Part shown: piece by piece, positions 7,654-16,625 of the stretch | Layout: each line of letters opens with the position of its first letter | How positions within the stretch are numbered: the first letter of the stretch is position 1 | DNA from: Streptomyces sp. V3I8 | GTDB taxonomy: Bacteria; Actinomycetota; Actinomycetes; Streptomycetales; Streptomycetaceae | DNA: 64,000 nucleotides | Assembly: GCF_030817535.1 (NCBI RefSeq) | Contig: NZ_JAUSZL010000002.1 | Coordinates: forward strand, 3,410,001 to 3,474,000 | Reading direction: 5' to 3' | Position numbers and translations under genes: made by a program | The notes under the pieces: generated by a model | Databases searched by the model: none | The model's input: only the letters and a program-made list of their open reading frames with translations | What the model was told of the DNA's origin: nothing

Positions 7654-8556
7654 TTACACGGCTGGGACAGGGGGGCCGCCGCGGGCCTTCCGGTCCTGCA
7701 TGCGGGTGAGGCGCAGGACCACGAGGACGGCGAGGACACCGGCGGCCAGGTGGGTCACGTCCGCGAACATCACCTGGCCGACGGCGTCCCGGATCTCCTC
7801 GGGTGTCCCGGCCCGGCGATAGGAGGTGGAGCCCAACCGGTCGGCGATCAGCGCGATGATCCAGAGCGTCCACCAGGAGTTGACCAGACCGTGCGGCACC
7901 CGCCCCGCCGGGCTGCTGGCGGTCCAGACGTCCTCCATGATCCGGCGTGGGAACCACAGGTTGACGATCGGCACGAACCAGCCCCAGCAGGTCCAGCCGC
8001 GCTTCATCCGGTGCCCGAACGGGTCGAACACCTCGGCGTTGACCCGGGCCCGCTGGAACCAGACCAGGAAGAGGACGGCGGCCACGACGACCGCGATCGT
8101 CTGTACGACCCCGGCCACGCCGTAGAGCACGTCCGCACGGTCGATGTCCGCCTCGGGTACCGCGCCGAACCCGTCGCCCGCCAGTCGGTCCGCGACGTCG
8201 TACGTCAGGAAGTCGGACCAGAGCGCGAAGAGGTCGGTGGCGACGGCCGCCCCGATCGCCACGGCGGCCGCCTTCCCGGGCCCGACGGGCGAACGCAGCC
8301 AGGCGAGCCCGTGCGGCAGGTGCGCCGGCACACCGCCGTACGCTCCCGGCGTCTGTGTCTGTGTCTGTGTCTGTGCCGGCGCCGGACCGAACGCGGCCGC
8401 GGCGGTGAGGGGCGGGGCCGTGGGCAGCGGACCCGGCCCGCCCGCGGGCCCCGGCGGACCGGCCGGCCGGTCCGGCGGGGTCGTGGCGCCGGCGCAGTTC
8501 GGGCAGAGCGTGCCGCCCGGTGTCGCGGTGGGCTGACGGCAGTGGGCGCAGAGCAT
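7654..8556 (-). CDS. DUF4328 membrane protein with N-terminal zinc ribbon
   Basis: About 300 residues. The N-terminus has a zinc-ribbon of paired cysteines (CAHCRQP...LCPNC), then a Pro/Ala linker including a short QTQTQTQT run encoded by a CTGTGT hexanucleotide repeat. The DUF4328 membrane domain follows, with about five transmembrane segments and the family signature WFQRARVNAEVF...GWFVPIVNLWFPRRIMEDVW. The start is the ATG at 8556, because the zinc ribbon begins there; the frame is open upstream to 8685 but carries no domain. The role of this family is unknown. Confidence 0.85.
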   Translation of the reverse strand: MLCAHCRQPTATPGGTLCPNCAGATTPPDRPAGPPGPAGGPGPLPTAPPLTAAAAFGPAPAQTQTQTQTPGAYGGVPAHLPHGLAWLRSPVGPGKAAAVAIGAAVATDLFALWSDFLTYDVADRLAGDGFGAVPEADIDRADVLYGVAGVVQTIAVVVAAVLFLVWFQRARVNAEVFDPFGHRMKRGWTCWGWFVPIVNLWFPRRIMEDVWTASSPAGRVPHGLVNSWWTLWIIALIADRLGSTSYRRAGTPEEIRDAVGQVMFADVTHLAAGVLAVLVVLRLTRMQDRKARGGPPVPAV

Positions 8557-8737
8557 GGGTGAGCGGTCCCCCGGGGTGCGTGACGAGGCGCACCGAAGGC
8601 GCGCGGACAGAGGCCGGGCGTGCCCTCTCCCCAGAGACCTCGCGCGGCTTCCGGAACATACGGTTCGGGCGCCCCGCCCGTCCACTCGAAATCGCCCGCC
8701 CGTACGAGCCGACCGCCCCGCAGCCGGCCGGCGGCCC

Positions 8738-10378
8738 TCAGCCCAGCTTCCCCGCCAGCCCCTTGAAGTCCGTCCACGACGAGGACGGCTTGCGCGGGTC
8801 CCACAGCTTCTGCGTCAGCGCGCGCAGCGGCATCCGGATGCCCTCCGCCACCTGGGCCTGGGTCTGGGAGCCCGAGAGGTCGCACCAGACGGCGAAGGAC
8901 GCGCCGAGGATCTGGTCGTCGTACTCCCGGGACACCGGGGCCGTGCCGCGCACGACGAGGGGCGTCCACTGCTCGTAGATGCGCTGCCCGGTCGGGTAGA
9001 CGAAGGTGTTGGGCTGCCCGAGGACGTAGTAGAGGTACTCGTCGTTGTAGTTGAGCAGGTCGCGCCCGGACCGCAGGTACTCGGCCGGCTGCCGCGCGCC
9101 GATCTCCTTGCCGGTCCAGTACGCGACCTGGAGGTCCTCGTCGGCCTGGACGGTGCCCCCGGCGAAGATCCCGTCGTTCCAGGCGCGCAGGGTCCGGTCG
9201 TGCCCGCGCATCGTGTCCGCCCGGTCGTTGAGCCACCCGGTCGCCAGGTCGGCGATCCCGGCCCCGGATCCGTACGCCTTCGTCGCCGCGGCGGCCAGCT
9301 GCGGATAGGAGGCCTCCGGGTCCGCCACCGTCAGCGCCTGGTACTCGTCGGCGCCCAGGTGCCAGTACCGGCCGGGGAAGAGGCCGGCGTACTCCTCCAG
9401 CAGTTCGTCCACGATCTTCGCGGCGGCGGGCTTCGAGATGTCCAGCGCGCCCCGCGTGGCGGCCCCCCGGGTGTTGCGCAGCTGGAGGTCCGGGTGCGCG
9501 GCGATCACGGCGCCGAGGTGGCCCGGCGAGTCGATCTCGGGCACGACGGTGATGTGGCGGCTCGCGGCGAGCGCGAGGATGCGCCGCACCTGCGCCTTCG
9601 TGAGGTGCTCCTGCGAGACGACCTCGGGGTGCGAGTCGGAGGCGATCCGGAACCCCTGGTCGTCGGAGAAGTGCAGCCCGAGCTGGTTGTACTTCAGGTC
9701 GCCCAGCTCACGGATCCGGTCCTCGATCCACCCGGCGGTGAAGTGCTTGCGCGCGATGTCCAGCATCAGCCCGCGCTGCGGCTTCGCCGGCGAGTCCCGT
9801 ACGACCCCCTCGGGCGCCGTGGCGTTCCCGTGGACCTCCTGCTTGAGCGTGCGCGTGCCGTAGAAGACACCCGCCTCCCGCGCGCCGCTGATCCGCACCC
9901 GCCCGTCCCCGACGGTCAGCGTGTACGACTCGGCGTTCGCGTCCTCGTCCGTCAGGCTCAGCCCGACGTCCCCGGCGCGCGGCTCCCCGTCGCCCGCGTA
10001 GGACAGTCCCAGCTCCTTCGCCAGGAGCCGCCCCTCGTCCGCGAGCTCCTTGTCGCCCACGACCACGCGCCCGCCCTTCGCGGGCCGCCAGCCCGGTCCG
10101 CGGGCGGGGGTGTGCTCGCGCACGGCCGGGATCGTGCGGGGAGCCCGCGACATCGGATACGTACGATCGGGTGACGGTGACGGGCTCGGGGAGGACTCGG
10201 GGGCCAGGGCGTCCCCCCGGCCGGAGGACCGCCCGCCCGCGGGCGCACCCGGGTCGCCGCCCGGCCAGAGTCCGACGGTCAGCGCGGTGCCCGCCGCGAC
10301 CGCCGCGACCGCCGCGCCGACCAGCAGGGGCTTCCTGCGGGACTTCGCCGGTGCCTTGCGCCTACGCCCGTTCACCAC
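8738..10378 (-). CDS. Secreted GH20 beta-N-acetylhexosaminidase
   Basis: A 546-residue exo-hexosaminidase expected to release terminal GlcNAc/GalNAc from chitin or peptidoglycan fragments. It has a basic N-terminus with a hydrophobic helix (LLVGAAVAAVAAGTALTVGLW) acting as signal or anchor, a Ser/Pro linker, a GH20b domain (VVVGDKELADEGRLLAKELGL), and the TIM barrel starting at RGLMLDIARKHF. The catalytic Asp-Glu pair is D344-E345 in WHLGADEY, and HFSDDQGFR and VPEIDSPGH are also typical. The GTG at 10378 is the start used. It is divergent from the gene at 10538. I saw no DasR-type operator upstream. Confidence 0.92.
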   Translation of the reverse strand: MVNGRRRKAPAKSRRKPLLVGAAVAAVAAGTALTVGLWPGGDPGAPAGGRSSGRGDALAPESSPSPSPSPDRTYPMSRAPRTIPAVREHTPARGPGWRPAKGGRVVVGDKELADEGRLLAKELGLSYAGDGEPRAGDVGLSLTDEDANAESYTLTVGDGRVRISGAREAGVFYGTRTLKQEVHGNATAPEGVVRDSPAKPQRGLMLDIARKHFTAGWIEDRIRELGDLKYNQLGLHFSDDQGFRIASDSHPEVVSQEHLTKAQVRRILALAASRHITVVPEIDSPGHLGAVIAAHPDLQLRNTRGAATRGALDISKPAAAKIVDELLEEYAGLFPGRYWHLGADEYQALTVADPEASYPQLAAAATKAYGSGAGIADLATGWLNDRADTMRGHDRTLRAWNDGIFAGGTVQADEDLQVAYWTGKEIGARQPAEYLRSGRDLLNYNDEYLYYVLGQPNTFVYPTGQRIYEQWTPLVVRGTAPVSREYDDQILGASFAVWCDLSGSQTQAQVAEGIRMPLRALTQKLWDPRKPSSSWTDFKGLAGKLG

Positions 10379-10537
10379 AGTGGGCCCACCCTTCCGGTTC
10401 CTTCCCCGTACGCTGTACTTCCGCTGTGAAACCTAAGCCCCGTCACCCGGTGCCGCCGTCCACCTTCCGTACCCAAACTCTCCCTTACGGGTGAAGTTCG
10501 GGCATCCTTCGGACGGCTTCCGTCAAGCCTCGATAGC

Positions 10538-11179
10538 GTGATGACACATCTCTCACCCGATCCCCTGCCGAACCATGCGTGGCGCCCGTCCGGGCGCCAC
10601 CGGACCGCCGAGGAACCCACGCTGCCCGCGCACCGCCCCTCCCGCCTCCCCGGTCAGGCCTCCGGTACACCGGAGCAGTCCGAACCACCGGTTCCCGCCG
10701 GGCTGAGGCGGTTCAACGCGCTGCCCGCCGACGAGGCCGGGCGCGCCCTGCTCGCGTGCTGCGGCAGCCACCGCTGGGCCCGCCTGGTCGCCGCGCACCG
10801 GCCCTACCCCGATCTGGACTCGCTGCTGGCCGCGGCCGACGAGGCGGCGTACGACCTGACTCCGGGGGACGTCGCCGAGGCCCTGGCCTGCGAATCCCTC
10901 ACCCTCCTCCCGGACGGCGCGTACTCCGCCGCCCACATGGCCCTGAGCGCCGCCCACGCGGCGTACGAGAGCCGCTTCGGCCACGTCTTCGTGATCTGCC
11001 TGGACGACACGTCCCCGGAGGACTCCCCCGACCTGGTCCTGACCGCCATCAGCTCCCGCCTGACGAACGACCCGGACGAGGAACGGACCCACACGGCGGA
11101 AGAACTCCGCCGCCTGGTCAGGGGCCGCCTGGCCAGATCGCTCGGCACCACGGGCAACGGCGCGGTCCCGTGCCTCTAG
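10538..11179 (+). CDS. uraD: 2-oxo-4-hydroxy-4-carboxy-5-ureidoimidazoline decarboxylase
   Basis: A 213-residue OHCU decarboxylase, the step of purine degradation that converts the urate oxidation product to S-allantoin. The domain begins near residue 55 (LRRFNALPADEAGRALLACCGSHRW) and shows the family segments (VAAHRPYPDLDSLLAAADEA, GAYSAAHMALSAAHAAYESRFGHVFVIC, SRLTNDPDEERTHTAEEL). The first ~50 residues are a Pro/Arg/Ser-rich extension without homology, so a later start is possible, though no better ribosome site is evident. No other urate-pathway gene is adjacent in this window. Confidence 0.82.
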   Translation: MMTHLSPDPLPNHAWRPSGRHRTAEEPTLPAHRPSRLPGQASGTPEQSEPPVPAGLRRFNALPADEAGRALLACCGSHRWARLVAAHRPYPDLDSLLAAADEAAYDLTPGDVAEALACESLTLLPDGAYSAAHMALSAAHAAYESRFGHVFVICLDDTSPEDSPDLVLTAISSRLTNDPDEERTHTAEELRRLVRGRLARSLGTTGNGAVPCL

Positions 11180-11414
11180 GGGCGCCTCCCAGGGGTGCGG
11201 GGAACCGGGCGACCGGCCTCGCCTCCCCGACGGCCCGCCCGTAATAGCCCGTACGGACCTGTTTGGCTGCCAGTTCGATCACATCGGTAGGCCCGCCGTA
11301 AACGTTCCGACAACACGTCGCTACGATGGCCAGGGCCGGTGGACCGTACCCGGCCGGGCCCGACCGACACAGAAGCCGGCGCGGCCCCAATCCCCGCTTT
11401 CGGAGGGTTCTTCC
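11180..11414 (+). promoter_or_regulatory. Upstream region of the sdh operon
   Basis: Contains a degenerate copy of the Streptomyces intergenic repeat (AGGGGTGCGGGGAAC near 11194) just after the uraD stop. Further down, a possible -10 (TACGAT, 11322-11327) about 88 bp before sdhC lacks a clear -35. The sdhC ribosome site CGGAGGG is near 11400. No gene here. Confidence 0.35.
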
Positions 11415-11795
11415 GTGCCGGCTGGAACGCTGTACCGCGGCCGGGAAGGTATGTGGTCCTGGGTGGCTCATCGAGTCACCGGCGTCCTCATCTTCTTCTT
11501 CCTGTTCGTACACGTGCTGGACACCGCTCTCGTCCGTGTCTCTCCCGAGGACTACGACAAGGTCGTGGCCACCTACAAGACGCCGGTCGTCGCGCTGCTG
11601 GAGTACGGCCTCGTCGCCGCCATCCTCTTCCACGCGCTCAACGGCCTGCGTGTGATCGCCGTCGACTTCTGGTCGAAGGGCCCGCGCTACCAGAAGCAGA
11701 TGCTCTGGACCGTCGTCGGCGTCTGGGTCGTGCTGATGATCGGCGCCCTGTACCCCGTACTCGGCCACGCCGCTCGTGAAGTCTTCGGGAGCTGA
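11415..11795 (+). CDS. sdhC: Succinate dehydrogenase, cytochrome b556 subunit
   Basis: First gene of the sdhCDAB operon. This 126-residue membrane anchor helps bind heme and quinone and passes electrons from succinate to the quinone pool. Three transmembrane helices are visible, with the SdhC signature WSWVAHRVTGVLIFF and the probable heme ligand His in FLFVHVLD; a second conserved His lies in LFHALNGLR. The GTG start is supported by GGAGGG upstream. Only 5 bp separate it from sdhD. Confidence 0.93.
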   Translation: MPAGTLYRGREGMWSWVAHRVTGVLIFFFLFVHVLDTALVRVSPEDYDKVVATYKTPVVALLEYGLVAAILFHALNGLRVIAVDFWSKGPRYQKQMLWTVVGVWVVLMIGALYPVLGHAAREVFGS

Positions 11796-11800
11796 CACAC

Positions 11801-12283
11801 ATGTCCACCACCGAGAAGACCGCATCCGGCATCGGCCCCGTGGAGGGCGCGTCCCTCTACGACGCCGACAACCCGGCCCCCCTGATCGAGCCCCCGCGCA
11901 AGCGGACCAGGAAGACGCCGAAGTCCTCCCGGGGCAACTTCGAGATGCAGGCCTGGCTCTTCATGCGCCTGTCCGGCATCGTCCTCGTCGTCCTGGTCAT
12001 CGGCCACCTGCTCATCCAGCTCGTCCTCGACGGCGGCGTCTCCAAGATCGGCTTCGCCTTCGTGGCGGGCCGCTGGGCGTCCCCGTTCTGGCAGGTCTGG
12101 GACCTGCTGATGCTGTGGCTCGCGATGCTGCACGGCGCCAACGGTCTGCGCACGGTCATCAACGACTACGCGGAGCGTGCGAACACCCGGCTGTGGCTCA
12201 AGGGCCTGCTCTACACCGCCACGGTGTTCACCATCCTGCTGGGCACGCTGGTGATCTTCACCTTCGACCCGAACATCCGCTAG
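11801..12283 (+). CDS. sdhD: Succinate dehydrogenase, second membrane anchor
   Basis: A 160-residue hydrophobic subunit with a ~50-residue cytoplasmic N-terminus and three transmembrane helices ([54 protein letters not shown]). The His of GHLLIQLV and that of LHGANGLR fit heme or quinone binding. It anchors SdhA/SdhB to the membrane with SdhC. It lies 5 bp after sdhC and 19 bp before sdhA. Confidence 0.9.
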   Translation: MSTTEKTASGIGPVEGASLYDADNPAPLIEPPRKRTRKTPKSSRGNFEMQAWLFMRLSGIVLVVLVIGHLLIQLVLDGGVSKIGFAFVAGRWASPFWQVWDLLMLWLAMLHGANGLRTVINDYAERANTRLWLKGLLYTATVFTILLGTLVIFTFDPNIR

Positions 12284-12302
12284 GCACGGGGCTGCGAGAA
12301 TC

Positions 12303-14057
12303 ATGAAGATCCACAAGTACGACACCGTCATCGTCGGCGCCGGCGGCGCCGGCATGCGCGCCGCCATCGAGTCGACGAAGCGCAGCCGCACCGCCGTGCT
12401 GACGAAGCTCTACCCCACCCGCTCCCACACGGGCGCCGCGCAGGGCGGCATGGCCGCCGCGCTCGCCAACGTGGAGGAGGACAACTGGGAGTGGCACACC
12501 TTCGACACGGTCAAGGGCGGTGACTACCTGGTCGACCAGGACGCCGCCGAGATCCTGGCGAAGGAGGCCATCGACGCGGTCCTCGACCTGGAGAAGATGG
12601 GCCTGCCGTTCAACCGGACCCCGGACGGCACCATCGACCAGCGCCGCTTCGGCGGGCACTCCCGCAACCACGGCGAGGCCCCGGTCCGCCGGTCCTGCTA
12701 CGCCGCGGACCGCACCGGCCACATGATCCTCCAGACGCTCTACCAGAACTGCGTCAAGGAGGGCGTGGAGTTCTTCAACGAGTTCTACGTCCTCGACCAG
12801 CTGCTCGTGGAGGTCGACGGCGTCAAGCGGTCGGCCGGCGTCGTCGCCTACGAACTGGCGACCGGTGAGATCCACGTCTTCCAGGCGAAGGCCGTGATCT
12901 ACGCGTCCGGCGGCACCGGCAAGTTCTTCAAGGTGACGTCGAACGCGCACACGCTGACCGGTGACGGCCAGGCCGCGGTCTACCGCCGGGGCCTGCCGCT
13001 GGAGGACATGGAGTTCTTCCAGTTCCATCCGACCGGCATCTGGCGCATGGGCATCCTGCTGACGGAGGGCGCCCGCGGTGAGGGCGGCATCCTGCGCAAC
13101 AAGGACGGCGAGCGCTTCATGGAGAAGTACGCGCCGGTCATGAAGGACCTCGCGTCCCGTGACGTCGTCTCGCGCTCCATCTACACGGAGATCCGTGAAG
13201 GCCGCGGCTGCGGTCCCGAGGGCGACCACGTCTACCTCGACCTCACGCACCTGCCGCCGGAGCAGCTCGACGCGAAGCTCCCGGACATCACCGAGTTCGC
13301 GCGCACGTACCTCGGTATCGAGCCGTACACGGACCCGATCCCGATCCAGCCCACCGCGCACTACGCCATGGGCGGCATCCCGACGAACGTCCAGGGCGAG
13401 GTGCTGAGCGACAACACCAGCGTCGTGCCGGGCCTGTACGCGGCCGGCGAGGTCGCGTGCGTCTCCGTCCACGGGGCGAACCGGCTGGGCACGAACTCGC
13501 TGCTCGACATCAACGTCTTCGGGAAGCGCGCGGGCATCGCGGCGGCGGAGTACTCCGCCACGGTCGACCACATCGAGCTGCCCGAGGACCCGGCCTCGCT
13601 GGTCGTCGGGCAGATCGAGCGGCTGCGGGCGTCCACGGGCAGCGAGCGCGTGGCGGACATCCGCCGCGAGCTGCAGGAGTGCATGGACGCCAACGTCATG
13701 GTGTTCCGCACCGAGCAGACGATCAAGACGGCTGTCGAGAAGATCGGCGAGCTGCGCGAGCGCTACCTGAACGTGTCCGTCCAGGACAAGGGCAAGCGGT
13801 TCAACACCGACCTCCTGGAGGCCGTCGAGCTGGGCAACCTGCTCGACCTGGCCGAGGTGATGGCCGTCTCCGCGCTCGCCCGCAAGGAGTCGCGCGGCGG
13901 TCACTACCGCGAGGACTACCCCAACCGCGACGACGTGAACTTCATGCGCCACACGATGGCGTACCGCGAGGTCGGCGACGACGGCACCGAGTCCATCCGT
14001 CTCGACTACAAGCCGGTCGTCCAGACCCGCTACCAGCCGATGGAGCGTAAGTACTGA
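12303..14057 (+). CDS. sdhA: Succinate dehydrogenase flavoprotein subunit
   Basis: The 584-residue catalytic subunit that oxidises succinate to fumarate. The Rossmann GAGGAG motif is at residues 12-17, and His42 in SHTGAAQGG is the expected covalent FAD attachment site. Further family motifs are [29 protein letters not shown], the active-site region TEGARGEGG, and the FAD-binding C-terminal piece [11 protein letters not shown]. Length matches the family. Its TGA overlaps the sdhB ATG by one base, so the two are coupled. Confidence 0.97.
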   Translation: MKIHKYDTVIVGAGGAGMRAAIESTKRSRTAVLTKLYPTRSHTGAAQGGMAAALANVEEDNWEWHTFDTVKGGDYLVDQDAAEILAKEAIDAVLDLEKMGLPFNRTPDGTIDQRRFGGHSRNHGEAPVRRSCYAADRTGHMILQTLYQNCVKEGVEFFNEFYVLDQLLVEVDGVKRSAGVVAYELATGEIHVFQAKAVIYASGGTGKFFKVTSNAHTLTGDGQAAVYRRGLPLEDMEFFQFHPTGIWRMGILLTEGARGEGGILRNKDGERFMEKYAPVMKDLASRDVVSRSIYTEIREGRGCGPEGDHVYLDLTHLPPEQLDAKLPDITEFARTYLGIEPYTDPIPIQPTAHYAMGGIPTNVQGEVLSDNTSVVPGLYAAGEVACVSVHGANRLGTNSLLDINVFGKRAGIAAAEYSATVDHIELPEDPASLVVGQIERLRASTGSERVADIRRELQECMDANVMVFRTEQTIKTAVEKIGELRERYLNVSVQDKGKRFNTDLLEAVELGNLLDLAEVMAVSALARKESRGGHYREDYPNRDDVNFMRHTMAYREVGDDGTESIRLDYKPVVQTRYQPMERKY

Positions 14058-14836
14058 TGGCAACCCCGACCCTGGACAAGGCGGACGAGGCCGGCACGCC
14101 CGAGCCCGGCTTCGCCGACTCCCCGTACATCACGGCCACCTTCCGCATCCGCCGCTTCAACCCGGAGGTCTCGGGCGAAGCGGTGTGGGAGGACTTCCAG
14201 CTGGAGATCGATCCCAAGGAGCGTGTCCTCGACGCGCTGCACAAGATCAAGTGGGACCTGGACGGCACCCTGACGTTCCGGCGGTCCTGCGCGCACGGCA
14301 TCTGCGGCTCGGACGCCATGCGGATCAACGGCAAGAACCGGCTGGCCTGCAAGACGCTGATCAAGGACATCAACCCGGCCAAGCCCATCACGGTCGAGCC
14401 CATCAAGGGCCTCACCGTGCTGAAGGACCTGGTCGTGGACATGGAGCCGTTCTTCCAGGCGTACCGCGACGTGATGCCGTTCCTCATCACGAAGGAGACG
14501 AACGAGCCGACGCGCGAGCGTCTGCAGACGGCGGAGGACCGGGAGCGCTTCGACGACACGACGAAGTGCATCCTCTGCGCCGCCTGCACGTCCTCCTGCC
14601 CGGTGTTCTGGAACGACGGCCAGTACTTCGGCCCGGCGGCCATCGTGAACGCCCACCGCTTCATCTTCGACTCGCGTGACGACGCCGGGGAGCAGCGGCT
14701 GGAGATCCTCAACGACAAGGACGGCGTGTGGCGTTGCCGCACGACGTTCAACTGCACGGACGCCTGCCCGCGCGGTATCGAGGTCACGAAGGCGATCCAG
14801 GAGGTCAAGCGGGCGCTGATCACGCGCCGCTTCTGA
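14057..14836 (+). CDS. sdhB: Succinate dehydrogenase iron-sulfur subunit
   Basis: The 259-residue electron-transfer subunit. The N-terminal ferredoxin-like domain holds the 2Fe-2S ligands (SCAHGICGSDAM and LAC). The C-terminal domain holds the 4Fe-4S and 3Fe-4S ligands (CILCAACTSSCP and CRTTFNCTDACP). It passes electrons from the FAD of SdhA to quinone at SdhC/SdhD. It ends the operon, directly before a very strong hairpin. Confidence 0.97.
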   Translation: MATPTLDKADEAGTPEPGFADSPYITATFRIRRFNPEVSGEAVWEDFQLEIDPKERVLDALHKIKWDLDGTLTFRRSCAHGICGSDAMRINGKNRLACKTLIKDINPAKPITVEPIKGLTVLKDLVVDMEPFFQAYRDVMPFLITKETNEPTRERLQTAEDRERFDDTTKCILCAACTSSCPVFWNDGQYFGPAAIVNAHRFIFDSRDDAGEQRLEILNDKDGVWRCRTTFNCTDACPRGIEVTKAIQEVKRALITRRF

Positions 14837-14844
14837 AGTTCCCG

Positions 14845-14898
14845 GCGTGACGTGCGAGGGCCCCGCTCCGGTCGGAGCGGGGCCCTCGCACGTCACGC
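14845..14898. terminator. Very strong bidirectional terminator
   Basis: Perfect 26-bp inverted repeat (left arm starting GCGTGACGTGCGAGGG, right arm ending CCCTCGCACGTCACGC) around a 2-nt centre. It separates the convergent sdhB and the TM2 gene at 14907. Confidence 0.9.
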
Positions 14899-14906
14899 GG
14901 CAGATG

Positions 14907-15170
14907 TCAGCCGCGCAGCACACGGCCCTGCTTGTCGGTGCGGTCGTTGCTGGTGAGGAACAGGATGCCGTCGACGAGCGCCCAGATGCCCAGACCACCG
15001 CAGGTCAGGAGCTGCGCGACACCCACGCCGACGGAGCCGACGTAGAAGCGGCCGATGCCGAGCGAGCCGAGGAAGATCTGCAGGATGCCCGCGACGATCT
15101 TCGACTTGTCGGAGTAGGGGCGGCCCTGCGGGTCGACACCGTACGGGGTGGCGGGAGTGGGGACGGTCAT
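14907..15170 (-). CDS. TM2 domain-containing protein
   Basis: A small 87-residue membrane protein with a short N-terminus (TPYGVDPQGRPYSDKSKI) and a TM2 domain: one helix (VAGILQIFLGSLGIGRFYVG), a turn, and a second (GVAQLLTCGGLGIWALVDGILFL), ending NDRTDKQGRVLRG. The ATG at 15170 has AGGAG upstream; the frame is open further but without a better site. It is a close paralogue of the TM2 protein at 15795-16376, lacking that protein's Pro/Gly-rich N-terminus. The function of such TM2 proteins is unknown. Confidence 0.88.
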   Translation of the reverse strand: MTVPTPATPYGVDPQGRPYSDKSKIVAGILQIFLGSLGIGRFYVGSVGVGVAQLLTCGGLGIWALVDGILFLTSNDRTDKQGRVLRG

Positions 15171-15382
15171 GAGACGTGCTCCTGGTTGCTGAATGAGACC
15201 GGAGCGGACCGCCCCGGAGAGACTCCAGGAGGAACCCGTGCAGCGGCCTGCCACGGATCACGTCATCACGTGACCGCGCGCACGCCGTCCCCCCTGTGCC
15301 GTGTGAGCGTACGGAGCGGCGTGGGGGTATGGGGAGGGTAAACCTTTTATCGTTCCCATCCCGTGATCAAGTATGCCGGAAG

Positions 15383-15802
15383 TCAGCCCCTGATATTGCG
15401 GACCACGGTCCACACGACCGCCAGCCCCAGCACCAACACCTGGGCACGCGGGCTGAGTTCGGGACGCCAGTGGCGTCCGCGCAGGCCCTCCACCATCCAG
15501 CGCGCGAGCAGCGCGAGGGCGAACGGCGCGACGAGCAGCAGCGCCCGGTTGTCGAGCCAGGCGGCGGAGAACCTGCCGTGCATCAGGTCGTACGTCATGC
15601 GGGTGCCGCCGCAGGCCGGGCAGAGCAGACCGGTGAGGAAGCGGAACGGGCATGCGGGCAGGAGGTGTCCGGATTCGTGCGGGTCGGTGCGGTAGAGGTA
15701 CGCCGCGCCGACGCTCCCGGCGACGAGCACCGCGAGGGGTGCCGCCGCCGGGTGCCGCAACGCGTTCCTGCGCACCGCACCCGCGGGGCCCGGCTCAGCC
15801 AC
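15383..15802 (-). CDS. DUF2752 membrane protein
   Basis: A 139-residue protein with three predicted transmembrane helices and the DUF2752 signature CPFRFLTGLLCPACGGTR followed by MTYDLMHGRFSAAWLDN. Its start overlaps the end of the upstream TM2 gene by 8 bp, so the two are one coupled unit. The CPxCGGTR motif suggests metal or thiol chemistry, but no function is established. Confidence 0.88.
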   Translation of the reverse strand: MAEPGPAGAVRRNALRHPAAAPLAVLVAGSVGAAYLYRTDPHESGHLLPACPFRFLTGLLCPACGGTRMTYDLMHGRFSAAWLDNRALLLVAPFALALLARWMVEGLRGRHWRPELSPRAQVLVLGLAVVWTVVRNIRG

Positions 15803-16376
15803 GCAGGGGCCTGCCCTGGGCGTCCGTGGCGTTGTGGCCGGTCAGCAGCATGATCCCGTCGATCAGTGCCCAGATCCCCAGCCCGCCGCAGGTGAAGAGC
15901 TGCGCGAGCCCGATCCCGACACTGCCGATGTAGAACCGCCCGACGCCGAGGCCGCCCAGCACGAGCTGCAGCACACCCGCGATGATCTTCGACTTGTCCG
16001 AGTACGGGCGCCCGTAAGGGTCGTAGCCGTACGGGGCGTTGGGGTCGCCGGTGTAGGCACCGGGCGGGAACGCGCCGGGCGGCGGGTAGCCCCCGGCCCC
16101 GGGCGGAGGGTACCCGCCGGGCGGCGGATAACCACCGGGCTGCTGGTACCCGCCCTGCGGATACCCGTACGGCTGCCCCGGTCCCTGCCCCGGCTGCGGA
16201 CCGGAACCGGGCTGACCGGTCGCGTACGGGTTCGCGTCACTGGGCGCAGTGCCCCCGGGCGGAGTGGCGCCGGGGCTCGGATAGCCGTAACCGGGCGGCG
16301 TGGCCCCGGAGTTCGGATAGCCGTAACCGGGCGGCTGGTTCGGGGGCTGCGGCGGCTGCGACGGTTGCTCGCTCAC
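15795..16376 (-). CDS. TM2 domain protein with Pro/Gly/Tyr-rich N-terminus
   Basis: A 193-residue protein. The first ~115 residues are low-complexity repeats of PPGYGYP and GGYPPPG type, and the C-terminal ~75 residues are a TM2 domain (SDKSKIIAGVLQLVLGGLGVG, RFYIGSVGIGLAQLFTCGG). It ends HNATDAQGRPLRG, matching the paralogue at 14907. It is coupled to the DUF2752 gene. The tail is probably a disordered cytoplasmic region used for protein contacts; this is inference. Confidence 0.88.
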   Translation of the reverse strand: MSEQPSQPPQPPNQPPGYGYPNSGATPPGYGYPSPGATPPGGTAPSDANPYATGQPGSGPQPGQGPGQPYGYPQGGYQQPGGYPPPGGYPPPGAGGYPPPGAFPPGAYTGDPNAPYGYDPYGRPYSDKSKIIAGVLQLVLGGLGVGRFYIGSVGIGLAQLFTCGGLGIWALIDGIMLLTGHNATDAQGRPLRG

Positions 16377-16625
16377 GGTGACTGCTCCTGGGGAGGGGAA
16401 GGCGAACGGATAGAAATCAAGTCAGGTCATCTTGCAGCAGAAACCCCATGACAGAGAAGCCGGTCCGGCCGGGCGGACAAGCGCGTCTCCTGCGGCCCGT
16501 TGCCCGGACGGAGCAAGAACGGGCGACCTCCGCTGCCGGTTGATCTCCTTGTCCGTTCCGTCGCGCCCGGATGGACTGGTGCCCTTCGGATTCGCGGGGC
16601 GAACGGCGAGGGAGAAGGACAAGCG

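Noticed and set aside
8353..8376. CTGTGT repeat as a CRISPR-like or regulatory array
   Set aside because: It is a short in-frame hexanucleotide run encoding QT repeats in the DUF4328 linker.
10379..10537. DasR operator between GH20 and uraD
   Set aside because: Expected for a GlcNAc-related gene, but I found no ACTGGTCTAGACCAGT-like sequence.
12258..14063. A 601-codon minus-strand frame opposite sdhA
   Set aside because: It mirrors sdhA, whose motifs are unambiguous.
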